DNA of 64,000 bases from assembly GCA_963750965.1 (NCBI GenBank), contig CAVVSK010000026.1, positions 1-64,000 on the forward strand. Direction: 5' to 3'. Under the pieces are notes generated by a model. That model worked only from the letters and a program-made list of their open reading frames with translations, was not told the DNA's origin and did not search any database. The position numbers were made by a program, and so were the translations under genes. This document shows, piece by piece, positions 26,659 to 35,838 of the stretch. Within the stretch, counting starts at the first letter, position 1. Every line of letters starts with the position of its first letter. This stretch comes from CANKHA01 sp963750965 (GTDB lineage Bacteria; Pseudomonadota; Alphaproteobacteria; Rhizobiales; Xanthobacteraceae).

Positions 26659-27516
26659 ATGTCTCGCATCGCCTATGTCAACGGACGCTATCTGCCGTTC
26701 CCACAAGCCACCGTGCATGTGGAGGACCGTGGTTATCAGTTCTCTGACGGAGTCTACGAAGTGTGCGAGGTGAAGGACGGACGCATGGTCGACGAGCCCT
26801 TGCACATGCGCCGCCTGCAGCGCTCCCTCGCAGAGTTGAAGATCGGCATGCCGATGTCGCTCGCCGCTTTGCGCGTGGTGTTACGCGAGACTGTGCGGCG
26901 CAACCGTGTGCGCGACGGGTTGGTTTATTTGCAGGTGAGCCGCGGCGTGGCGCGCCGCGACCATGCCTTTCCACCCGCCGGTACCGCGCCAAGCGTCGTG
27001 GTCACAGCCCGCAGCACAGATACCTCCCTCGCCGAACGCGCTGCAGCAGATGGCGTCGCCGTCATCACCGTGCCGGAGAGCCGCTGGGAGCGGGTAGACA
27101 TTAAAGCCATCGCGCTGCTGCCGAACGTGCTCGCCAAACAGGCAGCGAAGGAGCAGGGCGCCAAGGAAGCCTGGTTCGTCGGGAAGGATGGCTACGTGAC
27201 GGAAGGCTCGTCCTCCAATGCCTGGATCGTCAGCCGCGACGGCAAGGTGATCACGCGGCCGGCCGATCACGGCATCCTGCGCGGGGTGACGCGCACGGTG
27301 CTACTCAATGTGCTGAAGGCTCAAGGGCTTGAACTGGATGAGAGGCCTTTCACGGTGGAAGAGGCCTATGCCGCCCGGGAGGCCTTTATCACCTCGGCCA
27401 GCCAGAGCATCATGCCGGTCGTCCGTATCGACGGCCGTCCGGTCGGAAATGGCGCGCCGGGGCTGGTTGCAACTGCATTACGGAAGGATTTTCATCGTTA
27501 TAGCGAGTTCGTTTGA
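26659..27516 (+). CDS. dat: D-amino-acid aminotransferase (fold-type IV PLP enzyme)
   Basis: PLP enzyme of fold type IV that interconverts D-amino acids and 2-oxo acids, supplying D-Glu or D-Ala. The 285-residue protein shows MSRIAYVNGRYLPF, VHVEDRGYQFSDGVYEV, the PLP Lys in RVDIKAIALLPNVLAKQ, EGSSSNAWIV and HGILRGVTR. ATG 26659 matches family starts; the frame is open upstream to 26587. Between ntrX and hfq, the usual place for this gene in the order. A branched-chain or lyase specificity cannot be wholly excluded. Confidence 0.93.
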   Translation: MSRIAYVNGRYLPFPQATVHVEDRGYQFSDGVYEVCEVKDGRMVDEPLHMRRLQRSLAELKIGMPMSLAALRVVLRETVRRNRVRDGLVYLQVSRGVARRDHAFPPAGTAPSVVVTARSTDTSLAERAAADGVAVITVPESRWERVDIKAIALLPNVLAKQAAKEQGAKEAWFVGKDGYVTEGSSSNAWIVSRDGKVITRPADHGILRGVTRTVLLNVLKAQGLELDERPFTVEEAYAAREAFITSASQSIMPVVRIDGRPVGNGAPGLVATALRKDFHRYSEFV

Positions 27517-27671
27517 AGCATTTTGTAGCTGGCTAATCCTAAGTTGTGCTTGCGCGCTTCCTGTGCCTACCATCTAATAGCGGTATCCCGGCCCTCGCCG
27601 TGCAACAGGATGAGTGGCCTCCGGGGAAAAAACAGCTCGCGCTGCAGACGAGCATAAAACGGAACACGGCA

Positions 27672-27932
27672 ATGGCCGCCGAACGCGCTCAAAATTTACA
27701 AGACACATTCCTAAATCACGTCCGAAAGAGCAAAATCCCGCTCACCATATTTCTGGTGAATGGCGTCAAATTGCAGGGCGTGGTGACCTGGTTCGATAAT
27801 TTCTGCGTGCTACTCCGCCGGGATGGGCATTCGCAGCTCGTCTACAAGCACGCGATTTCCACCATCATGCCGGGGCACCCGATCCAGTTGTTTGAAGGCG
27901 CCGAGGAGGCGCCGACCGGGGATAAGGATTAG
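27672..27932 (+). CDS. hfq: RNA chaperone Hfq
   Basis: Hexameric Sm-like RNA chaperone promoting sRNA-mRNA pairing. In 86 residues: QNLQDTFLNHVRKSKIPLTIFL (N-terminal helix and the Sm1 motif), NGVKLQGVVTWFDNF, LLRRDGHSQLVYKHAIST with the YKHA Sm2 signature. ATG 27672 is the standard start; the frame is open upstream to 27546 without conserved sequence. Its stop directly abuts the TTG start of hflX, giving the classical hfq-hflX pair. Confidence 0.98.
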   Translation: MAAERAQNLQDTFLNHVRKSKIPLTIFLVNGVKLQGVVTWFDNFCVLLRRDGHSQLVYKHAISTIMPGHPIQLFEGAEEAPTGDKD

Positions 27933-29297
27933 TTGGAACCGCGCCGGCGTAGCACGCGTGCGGATCGCCTGAGCCCGGTCGACGCCGGCTCGGCGACCGG
28001 ACGCGCGATCGTGCTTGAACCGTTTTTGCGGCGTGCCGCGCCCAAAACAAAGAAACCCGCAACGCAGGATACCCGTCCACCGGATATGCGATTGGACGAA
28101 GCGGTGGGGTTGGCGCGCGCCATTGATCTGGATGTGGTTGGTTCCGGCGTGATCGCGCTCTCGGCCATCACGCCCGCCACCTACATCGGCAAAGGTAAGG
28201 TCGAGGAGATTGCTGGGCTCGTGAAGACCCAGGATGCCGGCGTCGTCGTGATGGATTGCGCGATTTCTCCGGTGCAGCAGCGCAATCTCGAAAGGGCGTG
28301 GAATGCCAAGGTGCTCGACCGCACCGGTTTGATCCTGGAAATTTTCGGCCGCCGGGCGCGTACGCGGGAAGGCACCTTACAGGTCGAGCATGCGCATTTG
28401 ACCTACCAGAAAAGCCGTCTGGTACGCTCCTGGACCCATCTCGAACGCCAGCGCGGCGGCTTCGGCTTCCTCGGCGGGCCGGGCGAAACTCAGATCGAAG
28501 CCGACCGGCGCGTGATCGAGGAGCGTATTGCGCGCATCGAATCCGAACTCGACAAGGTCAAGCGTACGCGGAAACTGCACCGCGAAAGCCGCAAGCGGGT
28601 GCCTTATCCGATTGTCGCCTTGGTCGGTTACACCAATGCCGGCAAATCCACGCTGTTCAATCAGCTGACGCGTGCGAGCGTGCTGTCGGCGGATATGCTG
28701 TTCGCGACCCTGGATCCGACGTTACGTTCGGTCGATCTGCCGCACGGCGCGCGCATTATCCTGTCCGACACCGTCGGCTTTATTTCGGACCTGCCAACCA
28801 TGCTGATCGCCGCCTTCCGCGCCACGCTGGAGGAGGTGATCGAGGCCGATGTGATCTTGCACGTGCGCGACGTTTCGCATGAGGAAGCCGATGCGCAATC
28901 GCAGGATGTGGAGAATGTGCTGCGCGAACTTGGCATCGAGCCGAACGACAAGCGTTTGGTCGAGATCTGGAACAAGATCGATCGTCTGACGTCTGAGCGG
29001 CGTAATGAGTTGGCGAATATCGCCGAGCGCCAGCCGGGTGAGCGTAAGCCGGTCCTGGTCTCGGCGGTGACCGGGGAGGGGCTCGATCGGCTGCGAGCGG
29101 CCATCGAGGCCGGGGTGGGCGCCAGCCGCGTGGTGCAGGACGTGCTGCTCGATCCAGCGGACGGGGCGGGCGTGAGCTGGCTGCACCGGCACACCGAAGT
29201 GCTCGCCAAGGCGATGGGCGACGACGGCAAGCTCAAGCTCACCGTGCGCGCCGAGCCCCCCGTCATGGAGCGGGTGAAGGCGAAGTTCACGCTTTAA
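27933..29297 (+). CDS. hflX: ribosome-dissociating GTPase HflX
   Basis: GTPase that splits stalled or stressed 70S ribosomes. In 454 residues: N-terminal HflX domain (RLDEAVGLARAIDL, PATYIGKGKVEEIAG, VVMDCAISPVQQRNLE), RGGFGFLGGPGETQIEADRR with a coiled segment, and the G domain with P-loop GYTNAGKSTLFN, DTVGFISDLP and IWNKIDRL. Start TTG 27933 immediately follows the hfq TAG; no nearer ATG gives the conserved N-terminus. Confidence 0.96.
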   Translation: MEPRRRSTRADRLSPVDAGSATGRAIVLEPFLRRAAPKTKKPATQDTRPPDMRLDEAVGLARAIDLDVVGSGVIALSAITPATYIGKGKVEEIAGLVKTQDAGVVVMDCAISPVQQRNLERAWNAKVLDRTGLILEIFGRRARTREGTLQVEHAHLTYQKSRLVRSWTHLERQRGGFGFLGGPGETQIEADRRVIEERIARIESELDKVKRTRKLHRESRKRVPYPIVALVGYTNAGKSTLFNQLTRASVLSADMLFATLDPTLRSVDLPHGARIILSDTVGFISDLPTMLIAAFRATLEEVIEADVILHVRDVSHEEADAQSQDVENVLRELGIEPNDKRLVEIWNKIDRLTSERRNELANIAERQPGERKPVLVSAVTGEGLDRLRAAIEAGVGASRVVQDVLLDPADGAGVSWLHRHTEVLAKAMGDDGKLKLTVRAEPPVMERVKAKFTL

Positions 29298-29443
29298 CCT
29301 CGCAGCTAGGGGCACCGGGGTCTGGTTCAGATCGTACCACCCCGAGAAACACCATTTGTTTCATTTTTTCCGCCGCGCTAAGGCTACCAGCGCCCAGCCG
29401 CAAGTACGGCACATCGGAAGCAACAGAGGAACCTCAGAGAACA

Positions 29444-29944
29444 ATGCGTAGCATCACGATGGACCAGGCGCTTTCCATCATCCTGGAAACTTTCAAGCAT
29501 GCGGAAGCGATCAAGGCACATGGGCTTGCCGCCATCGTGCTCGACGCCGGCGGTCGCGTGAAAGCATTCCTGAAGCAGGACGGTGCTTCCATCATGCGGT
29601 TCGAGGTTTCCCGCGGAAAAGCCTTTGCCGCCCTGGCGATGCACCGCTCCTCCCGCATGGTCTTGCAGAAGGCGCGTGAAAAGCCGCTCTTCATGGAGAC
29701 TCTCCGCGCGATCGCCGATGGGCCCATATTTCTTGAAGCCGGCGCGCAGCTCATCCGCGACGAAACCGGCGAGATCATGGGGGCGCTCGGCGTGACGGGC
29801 GATGTCAATGAGGTCGACGATCTGTGCGCGCTTGCCGGAATTCGGGCAGTCGGGCTGAAGACCGACGAAGACTTCAGCGCCGAGGATGTTCAGCGACTCA
29901 ACATCAAGCTCGGTCCGAAGGTCGTGGATCCCAGAAGCAAGTGA
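29444..29944 (+). CDS. GlcG/HbpS-family heme-binding-like protein
   Basis: The 166-residue protein belongs to the GlcG/HbpS (DUF336) family: SITMDQALSIILETFKHAEA, AAIVLDAGGRVKAFLKQDGA and ALGVTGDVNEVDDLCALAGI are its usual blocks. Members bind heme or unknown small molecules and often accompany catabolic operons. It has no signal peptide. It starts a run of four same-direction genes (NMT1-like protein, ThDP enzyme, TctC-like protein), with about 40 bases before the next start, so a shared role in uptake or breakdown of one compound is likely but unidentified. Confidence 0.88.
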   Translation: MRSITMDQALSIILETFKHAEAIKAHGLAAIVLDAGGRVKAFLKQDGASIMRFEVSRGKAFAALAMHRSSRMVLQKAREKPLFMETLRAIADGPIFLEAGAQLIRDETGEIMGALGVTGDVNEVDDLCALAGIRAVGLKTDEDFSAEDVQRLNIKLGPKVVDPRSK

Positions 29945-29982
29945 ACCTCAAGGTGGATGGAACCACCGCCAGAGAAGAAAAA

Positions 29983-30903
29983 ATGCGTCGCGTAATCGTC
30001 AGTACATTTCCCAATGCGAAAGCGCTGCCGCTGTGGGCTGGTGTCGAGCACAATCTGTTTGCGGAACACGGCCTGGACTTCATTCTCCACGAAACCGGCA
30101 GCTCCAAGGAGCAACGTACGCTCCTTGCAGCGGGCGAAATCAACATCGTGCAGGCAGCCGTGGATAACGCCTTGGCCATGATCAAGTCCGGCCACGACGT
30201 CATCATCTTTATGGGCGGCGAAGGCGGCATGAATGATTTCATCGTTACGCCGTCGATCCGATCCTTCTCGGACCTTGCGGGGCGAACGCTCGCGGTGGAC
30301 TTGCCGGATACGGCCTATGCGTTGCTGGCACGCAAAGTCCTTGCGCAGCACGGACTGCGAACTTGGAAAGAGACTACCAGCTGCGGGCAGTCGGCAATGG
30401 CGCCAAGCGGCTGCGCGCGCTCAAGGAGGATTCCACCCTTGCGGGCGCCATCCTCAATCCGCCGTTTTCATCCGAAGCCTTGCTGGCGGGCATGCGAAGC
30501 CTTGGCTCCCTCGACGATCTTGTCGGGCCTTACCAGGCCGGTGGGGCATTCGCGCTGCGCGCCTGGGCCGAAGACAACGCGGCGACCGTCGAACGCTATA
30601 TCGCCGGCGTATCTGCATGCACTCCAATGGCTGGGCGACGATGCGAACCGAAATGCCGGCGTGGATCTGCTCCGACAACGCCTCGGACTTACAATGGCAG
30701 TCGCGCAGGCGACTTATGAGCAGCTCCGCGATCCCAACAAAGGCTTTACGCCACGCGCGAAGTTCAACCAAACCGGTTTCGTGGGCGTCCTGAATGTCCG
30801 CGCGGAGACAGAGGGGGTCGATGCGGTTACCGCAAATCCAGCGGCCTACGTAGACCTATCCTTCTACGATCGGGTCGCTGGCGTGAGCGATCGTCTCCGT
30901 TAA
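29983..30903 (+). pseudogene. NMT1/SsuA-like substrate-binding protein with two compensating frameshifts
   Basis: ABC-type binding-protein fold of the NMT1 family. Frame 1 reads well at both ends: LPLWAGVEHNLFAEHGLDF, EQRTLLAAGEINIVQAAVD, then after 30606 LHALQWLGDDANRNAG and NPAAYVDLSFYDRV. Between about 30360 and 30606 the plausible protein is in frame 3 (DYQLRAVGNGAKRLRALKED, GAILNPPFSSEALLAGMRS, YQAGGAFALRAW). So one base is missing near 30355-30368 and one is extra near 30606; the ORF stays open but about 80 residues are scrambled. There is no signal peptide, odd for a periplasmic receptor, and no permease or ATPase gene is adjacent. Confidence 0.8.
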
Positions 30904-30924
30904 CACAATGAGGGGTGCGGATTC

Positions 30925-32622
30925 TTGAAAAATCATTTGGATGGCGGTGACGCGATCCTGGAAGCAATCCGGGATCTCAAGGTCGAGTACATCCTGTCCT
31001 CGCCCGGAACCGAATGGGCGTCGATTTGGGAAGCCATGGCCAACCAAATCCATCAGGGCAAGGACGGCCCGAAGTTCATGGATTGCTGGCACGAAACCCT
31101 CGCCGTCGACATTGCCTGCGGCTATACGCTGGCGACCGGTCGGATGCAGGCGGTGCTGCTGCACGCTGGATCCGGTCTTCTGCAAGGATTGATGGGCGTC
31201 CACGGCTCGTTGATTGCCGGCGTGCCCATGCTCGTAATTTCCGGCGAGTTGATCACCTATGGGGAGAACCCGGAGTTTGATCCCGGCCGTCAGTGGACCG
31301 ACAATCTTTCTATTGTCGGCGGCCCGCAGCGCTTGATCGAGCCGCTGGTGAAATTCGCCAGCCAGGCCGCAAGCCCGTACACGATCTATGAGAGCATCAT
31401 CCGCACGGGCGAGATGGCGCAGCGCACGCCGGTTGGCCCGACCTATCTTTCGATCCCGCACGAAACAATGATGGCCGACTGGAAGCGGCCGGAGAAGCCG
31501 CGGAATGTCCCGCCCGCGCCGAAACTGGTATGTGCCCCGGACGATATCAGAAAGGTGGCAGAGCTTATTGCCAAAGCGCGAAATCCGGTGGTGTTAACCG
31601 AGGCTGTAGGACGGAACGCGGAAGCGTTCCATGCGCTCGTGGCACTGAGCGATAAAGCCAGCCTCCCGGTAGTCGAGAGGCCCGGCGCGATCTTCGCAAA
31701 CTTCCCTAAAGATCACCCGATGCATCAGGGGCACGACTTCAACCGGTTTTGGGGCGATACCGACCTCGCCATCGTGATCAGCACGCGGACACCCTGGTAC
31801 CCGCCGAGCAAGCGTCCGCCCAACGCCATCGTCGTCGATATCGATGAAGTGCCTCACCGGCCATATATGGCCTATCAAAGTCACCAAGCGGATATCTATC
31901 TCGAGGGCGACACCACAAGCGTGCTCACCGACCTTACCAAGGCGCTCGATGCCGTCGGACTGGACCAAAGCCGGTTGGCTGAACGGCGTGCGAGGCTGAT
32001 GGCTTCCCACGATGAACTGGTGAACCGCCGGCGCGCCGAGCAAGTGGCAGCCCGCAAGAAGTCGCCGATCGACCCGATCTGGCTTTGCGCGGCTCTCAGC
32101 GAAGCGCTGCCCGACGACACGATCTATCTGGACGAAGTCACAACCCACACCAATCTCCTGCGCGAGCACATGACGTTGAACAAGCCGCAATGCCTGTTCA
32201 CGCGCCAAGGCGGGCTGGGCCAAGGGCTCGGTCTTTCGCTCGGCTTGAAACTCGCGAACCCGGAACGGCCTGTCGTCACGTTGATCGGGGACGGGGCTTT
32301 TCTCTACAATCCCGTCCTGCAGAGTTTCGGCGCCGCACGCGATTTCAACCTGCCGATCATCGTGGTTATCTTTAACAACAAGAAATACGCCGCAATGCAG
32401 AACATGCACACGCGGCTTTATCCCGAGGGCACGGCGGTCGAGAACAACACGTATTTCGGAACCTTCATCAACGGGCCCGACTACCTGAAGGTTATCGAGG
32501 CATTCGGCGGCTATGGCGAAAGGGTCGAGAATCCGGATGATTTGGTCGACGCCCTAAAGCGCGGATACGACGCGAACAGAAACGGACGAACGGTGCTGCT
32601 CGACGTCGCGATTTCCAAATGA
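30925..32622 (+). CDS. thiamine-diphosphate-dependent enzyme (acetolactate synthase/decarboxylase family)
   Basis: A 565-residue ThDP enzyme with the three domains of the AHAS/POX/decarboxylase family. The catalytic Glu is in CWHETLAVDIACGYTLATG near residue 53; the ThDP-Mg motif runs from GDGAFLYNPVLQSFG to NN in VIFNNKKYA near 450-480. No FAD-type signature stands out. TTG 30925 follows GAGGGG and is the only start close to the conserved N-terminus. The gene sits between the NMT1-like and TctC-like genes, so a 2-oxo-acid or aromatic degradation role is possible; substrate unknown. Confidence 0.88.
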   Translation: MKNHLDGGDAILEAIRDLKVEYILSSPGTEWASIWEAMANQIHQGKDGPKFMDCWHETLAVDIACGYTLATGRMQAVLLHAGSGLLQGLMGVHGSLIAGVPMLVISGELITYGENPEFDPGRQWTDNLSIVGGPQRLIEPLVKFASQAASPYTIYESIIRTGEMAQRTPVGPTYLSIPHETMMADWKRPEKPRNVPPAPKLVCAPDDIRKVAELIAKARNPVVLTEAVGRNAEAFHALVALSDKASLPVVERPGAIFANFPKDHPMHQGHDFNRFWGDTDLAIVISTRTPWYPPSKRPPNAIVVDIDEVPHRPYMAYQSHQADIYLEGDTTSVLTDLTKALDAVGLDQSRLAERRARLMASHDELVNRRRAEQVAARKKSPIDPIWLCAALSEALPDDTIYLDEVTTHTNLLREHMTLNKPQCLFTRQGGLGQGLGLSLGLKLANPERPVVTLIGDGAFLYNPVLQSFGAARDFNLPIIVVIFNNKKYAAMQNMHTRLYPEGTAVENNTYFGTFINGPDYLKVIEAFGGYGERVENPDDLVDALKRGYDANRNGRTVLLDVAISK

Positions 32623-32665
32623 AAGTCAGAGTCCACAGAGAAACAACTCAGCCGGGGAGAAAGAT

Positions 32666-33932
32666 ATGAGCAAGTCAGGACAACTGGACCGCACTTTGAT
32701 CGCGGCGTGCGCAATGCTCGCATGCACCACGGGAGCCATGGCTGACGTCTCGGATTTCTATAAAGGCAAGACCATCACCATTACCGTCGGCTACCCGCCC
32801 GGCGGCGGTTACGACGCCTATGCGCGTGCGCTCACCCGGCACATGGGGCGTCACATTCCTGGCAATCCCACATTGTTGATGCGCAACATGCCGGGTGCGG
32901 GGAGCCTAGTCGCCGCGAACTACATTTATAATTCCGCGCCGAAGGATGGCACTGTCCTCGGCATGTTCGCCTCCTCGACGTTATTTTCGGTCAAGATGGG
33001 CGAAACAAAAGCCCAATTCGAGATAGATAAGTTCACCTGGATCGGGAACATGGACCAGACGATTGGTACATGTGTCGTCAGTGCCGCCTCGAAGATCAAT
33101 TCCTTCCAGGAGCTCTTCACGAAAAGCGCAATCTTTGGCGCTTCAGGCCCCACTGCCGTCAATAGTATTCATGCACGCGGCTTCAATGCGTTATTCGGCA
33201 CTCGCATCCAGGTGGTGAATGGGTATCCTGGCTCCACGCATGTCCTTCTCGCAATGAGCCGCGGTGAGGTTCAGGGAGGCTGCGGCTTCGCGCTTTCCTC
33301 GCTCAAGACCACCCGGCGTCAGGACTGGGAGTCGGGCGAGATAAAGCCCATCATTCAGACCGGCTTCGAAAAGAGCGACGAGTTGAAAGGGGTGCCTCAC
33401 ATTTATGATTTCGCGAAAAGTGAGGACGACAAAAAGATCATGCATGTGCTTTATGGAACGCATGCTCTCGGGCGGCCGATTTCAGGGCCCCCGGGTATTC
33501 CAGCTGACCGCACAGAGGCCCTTCGCAAGGCGTTCAACGCGACGATGGCTGATCCGGATTTCCTGGCGGAGGCTCGCAAGCAAGACATGCCGATCGCGCC
33601 ATTGACGGGAGAGCAGACGGAGAAGTTTATCGCCCAGTTCGCGAACTATCCGTCCGCAGTTTATGACCGTGCGATGAAAATCCTGGAAGCGGGCGAGGTC
33701 GTCAATGTCAAGCTCAAGGTGACTCGAAGGCTCAGTTGCGAATGTTGCAAGCAACGTGCTCACGGTGGATGGCGGAAACGGCAAAGCCATCAAGCTGGAA
33801 GTGGACGCCCGCGAAACAAGCGTCACCATAGCAGGAACGAAGTCAAAGACATCCGACATCAAGCAAGGCATGACGTGCCGGTTCGAGTATTTTGGCGAGG
33901 ACGATCTGGCACCGAAAGCGGACTGCAAATAG
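32666..33932 (+). CDS. TctC-like tripartite transporter receptor, frameshifted near its C-terminus
   Basis: Receptor related to TctC/Bug proteins: signal peptide to about residue 27 (ending TTGAMA), DFYKGKTITITVGYPPGGGYD, PGNPTLLMRNMPGAGSLVAANY, and ISGPPGIPADRTEALRKAF. After VVNVKLK (about 33715) frame 2 turns into Cys/Arg-rich residues and runs to 34057. Frame 3 from 33723 gives a natural tail (NVLTVDGGNGKAIKLEVDA, VTIAGTKSKTSDIKQGMTC, DDLAPKADCK, stop 33932) like C-terminal extensions seen in related proteins. One extra base near 33720 explains it. The core is intact, so partial function is possible. Confidence 0.82.
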
Positions 33933-33940
33933 GACCGTTG

Positions 33941-33955
33941 CCCCCATCTTGGGGG
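33941..33955. terminator. GC-rich hairpin between convergent genes
   Basis: ccccca-tct-tggggg forms a 6-bp stem with a 3-base loop between the TctC-like gene (ends 33932, plus) and the small gene ending at 33964 (minus). Position fits a bidirectional terminator; there is no clear T-run. Confidence 0.45.
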
Positions 33956-33963
33956 AAGGGTCT

Positions 33964-34185
33964 TCACACCGCCGCTTTCACCATGATTCCCGGCGGGAAA
34001 ATTTCCTCCGGCTTCATCAGGCGCCGCGCGACGCCTTGCTCGTCGCGGTTGACGTAAACGATGGCGTAGCGAAATTCGCGCCGGAGAAAGACGGGCAGGG
34101 CGACGAAGATGGCGATTTCGCCCATGCGCAAATCACGGACGTGGTCGAAGTCCCAGGTGGCGATCGTCACATGAACGTTGGGCAT
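33964..34185 (-). CDS. hypothetical protein downstream of mazG
   Basis: A 73-residue protein I do not recognise (MPNVHVTIATWDFDHVRDLR at the start; DEQGVARRLMKPEEIFPPG near the end). It begins 18 bases after the mazG stop on the same strand, so it is probably co-transcribed. The mix of charged and hydrophobic residues, without the Arg/Ala bias of shadow frames, makes it plausible. Confidence 0.5.
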   Translation of the reverse strand: MPNVHVTIATWDFDHVRDLRMGEIAIFVALPVFLRREFRYAIVYVNRDEQGVARRLMKPEEIFPPGIMVKAAV

Positions 34186-34203
34186 CCCGGTAAAATGTCC
34201 GTG

Positions 34204-35004
34204 CTATTTCTCGGCCGCCTTGGCCTGATCCCATAAAGCATCCATTTCCGTCAGGGTCGCTTGCGCCGGAGCCTTGCCGCGCAGCGCCAGCGCCCGCTCG
34301 ATCGATGCGAAGCGGCGCTCGAATTTGGCATTGGTTTGCCGCAGCACGGCTTCCGGATCGGCCTGCAGATGGCGGGCCAGATTGACCACCGCGAACAGAA
34401 GGTCGCCCACCTCGCGGGCCGCCTTATCCTGCTCTCCAGCCTTCAACTCGGATTCGATCTCATCAGCCTCCTCGCGGATCTTGGCGAGAACGGCGAGTGG
34501 ATCATTCCAGTCGAAGCCGACGTCACCCGCCTTGTTTTGCAATTTCAGCGCGCGGGTGAGAGCGGGCAACGCAAGGGGAACGCCGGCGAGGGCGCCTTGA
34601 GGCGCAGCGGTGTCTGGGCGGGCAGCTTTTTCCTGTGCCTTGATCTCCTGCCAGAGCTTGCCCACTGCCTCATCGTCGAGCCCGCCAGCCTCGCCAAAGA
34701 CATGGGGGTGCCGGCGCAGCATTTTTTCGGTGATGGCCTGCACCACGTCGCCGAAATCGAAGGCGCCTTGTTCCTGCGCCATGCGCGCGTGATAGACCAC
34801 CTGCAGCAGGAGATCGCCCAGTTCCTCGCGCAGGTCGCCCAGGTCGCCGCGCGCAATGGCGTCCGCCACCTCGTAGGCTTCCTCGATGGTATAGGGCGCG
34901 ATGGTCGAGAAATCCTGCTTCAGGTCCCAGGGACAGCCGGTGTCCGGGGTCCGCAAGGCGGCCATGATCTCGATGAGACGGGCGATATCGCGCGATGGCG
35001 TCAT
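34204..35004 (-). CDS. mazG: nucleoside triphosphate pyrophosphohydrolase MazG
   Basis: House-cleaning enzyme hydrolysing (d)NTPs to monophosphates. Two MazG modules are visible in 266 residues: CPWDLKQDFSTIAPYTIEEAYEV with EELGDLLLQVVYHARMAQ (metal-binding ExxED-type helices) and a second with REEADEIESELKAGEQDKAA and EVGDLLFAVVNLARHL. I use ATG 35004 (MTPSRDIARLIEIMAALR), which fits family starts, over an ATG 15 bases upstream. Its Shine-Dalgarno AGGGA lies inside a hairpin arm. Confidence 0.94.
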   Translation of the reverse strand: MTPSRDIARLIEIMAALRTPDTGCPWDLKQDFSTIAPYTIEEAYEVADAIARGDLGDLREELGDLLLQVVYHARMAQEQGAFDFGDVVQAITEKMLRRHPHVFGEAGGLDDEAVGKLWQEIKAQEKAARPDTAAPQGALAGVPLALPALTRALKLQNKAGDVGFDWNDPLAVLAKIREEADEIESELKAGEQDKAAREVGDLLFAVVNLARHLQADPEAVLRQTNAKFERRFASIERALALRGKAPAQATLTEMDALWDQAKAAEK

Positions 35005-35005
35005 A

Positions 35006-35034
35006 ACGGTCCCTGGCAAAAGGCCCGGGACCGT
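35006..35034 (-). promoter_or_regulatory. hairpin covering the mazG ribosome-binding site
   Basis: acggtccc (35006-35013) pairs perfectly with gggaccgt (35027-35034), loop 13 bases. On the minus strand the 3' arm holds AGGGA five bases before the mazG ATG, so folding would hide the RBS. It also lies downstream of dps and could act as an attenuator or weak terminator. Confidence 0.45.
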
Positions 35035-35070
35035 ATCAGACCGGCCGCGCCGGCGCGAAGCCTCACCGGG

Positions 35071-35613
35071 TCAGTGCCCGGTCTGATCCGGCTTGCGGCT
35101 CGCCTCGAACAGGAACCAGGCCCGTTTCTCGGCCTCGTCGATCCAGATTTCCAGCATGCTTGCGGTGGCTACGTCTTCGTGCTCGTCGCACAGCCCATGA
35201 GCGTCGCGCATGGCCTTAGCCACGGTCTTGTTGTCCTCCATCAGCTCCTTCAGCATGTCGACCGGCGGGACGTATTTTTCCTCATTATCCTTGATGCTTT
35301 GGAGCCGCGAAATTTCGCCGATGGAGCGCAACGTCATCCCGCCGATCTTGCGCACCCGCTCGGCCATGTCGTCAGTGGCGCCGAAGATCTGGGTGGCCTG
35401 TTCATCCAGCAACTCGTGATAGTCACGAAAGTGCGGGCCGCTGACATGCCAATGAAAGTTCTTGGTTTTCAAATAGAGCGCAAATGAATCCGCCAGGATC
35501 GCGTTCATCGCCTTGGAGATACCACGCACCGCGTCTTCGCTGAGGTCGGTGGGTGTATCGAGCGCAGCGGGCGACTTACGGGATTCGAATTTTCCGGCCT
35601 TGTTGTTGCTCAC
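35071..35613 (-). CDS. dps: Dps-family ferritin-like DNA-protection protein
   Basis: Dodecameric ferritin-like protein that oxidises and stores iron and protects DNA in stress. In 180 residues the ferroxidase-site motif KTKNFHWHVSGPHFRDYHELLDE is intact (shared-interface His and Asp/Glu), followed by the usual helices (RVRKIGGMTLRSIGEI, TASMLEIWIDEAEKRAWFL). GTG 35613, preceded by AGGTGA, gives MSNNKAGKFES...; the longer open frame to 35739 has no conserved residues. An 18-base hairpin (accggg/cccggt, 35065-35082) overlaps the stop. Confidence 0.93.
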   Translation of the reverse strand: MSNNKAGKFESRKSPAALDTPTDLSEDAVRGISKAMNAILADSFALYLKTKNFHWHVSGPHFRDYHELLDEQATQIFGATDDMAERVRKIGGMTLRSIGEISRLQSIKDNEEKYVPPVDMLKELMEDNKTVAKAMRDAHGLCDEHEDVATASMLEIWIDEAEKRAWFLFEASRKPDQTGH

Positions 35614-35838
35614 GGCATCACCTGAAACTGGATGGAAAATTGGGCCTACACGGGACCGATAACGGAAGGGATCGACCGAAACCAACCCGCAAAACAGCCA
35701 GGCGTTCCTGAAATCCCGAGGCGAACCTCGGATTCGCATAAGACATATTATGGAATATATTGATCAAGTCAGGCAGATTAAGAAACGAGACCAGCGCATT
35801 TAAATCACACGACAAAACGGAGAACCTGAGAAACTGGA

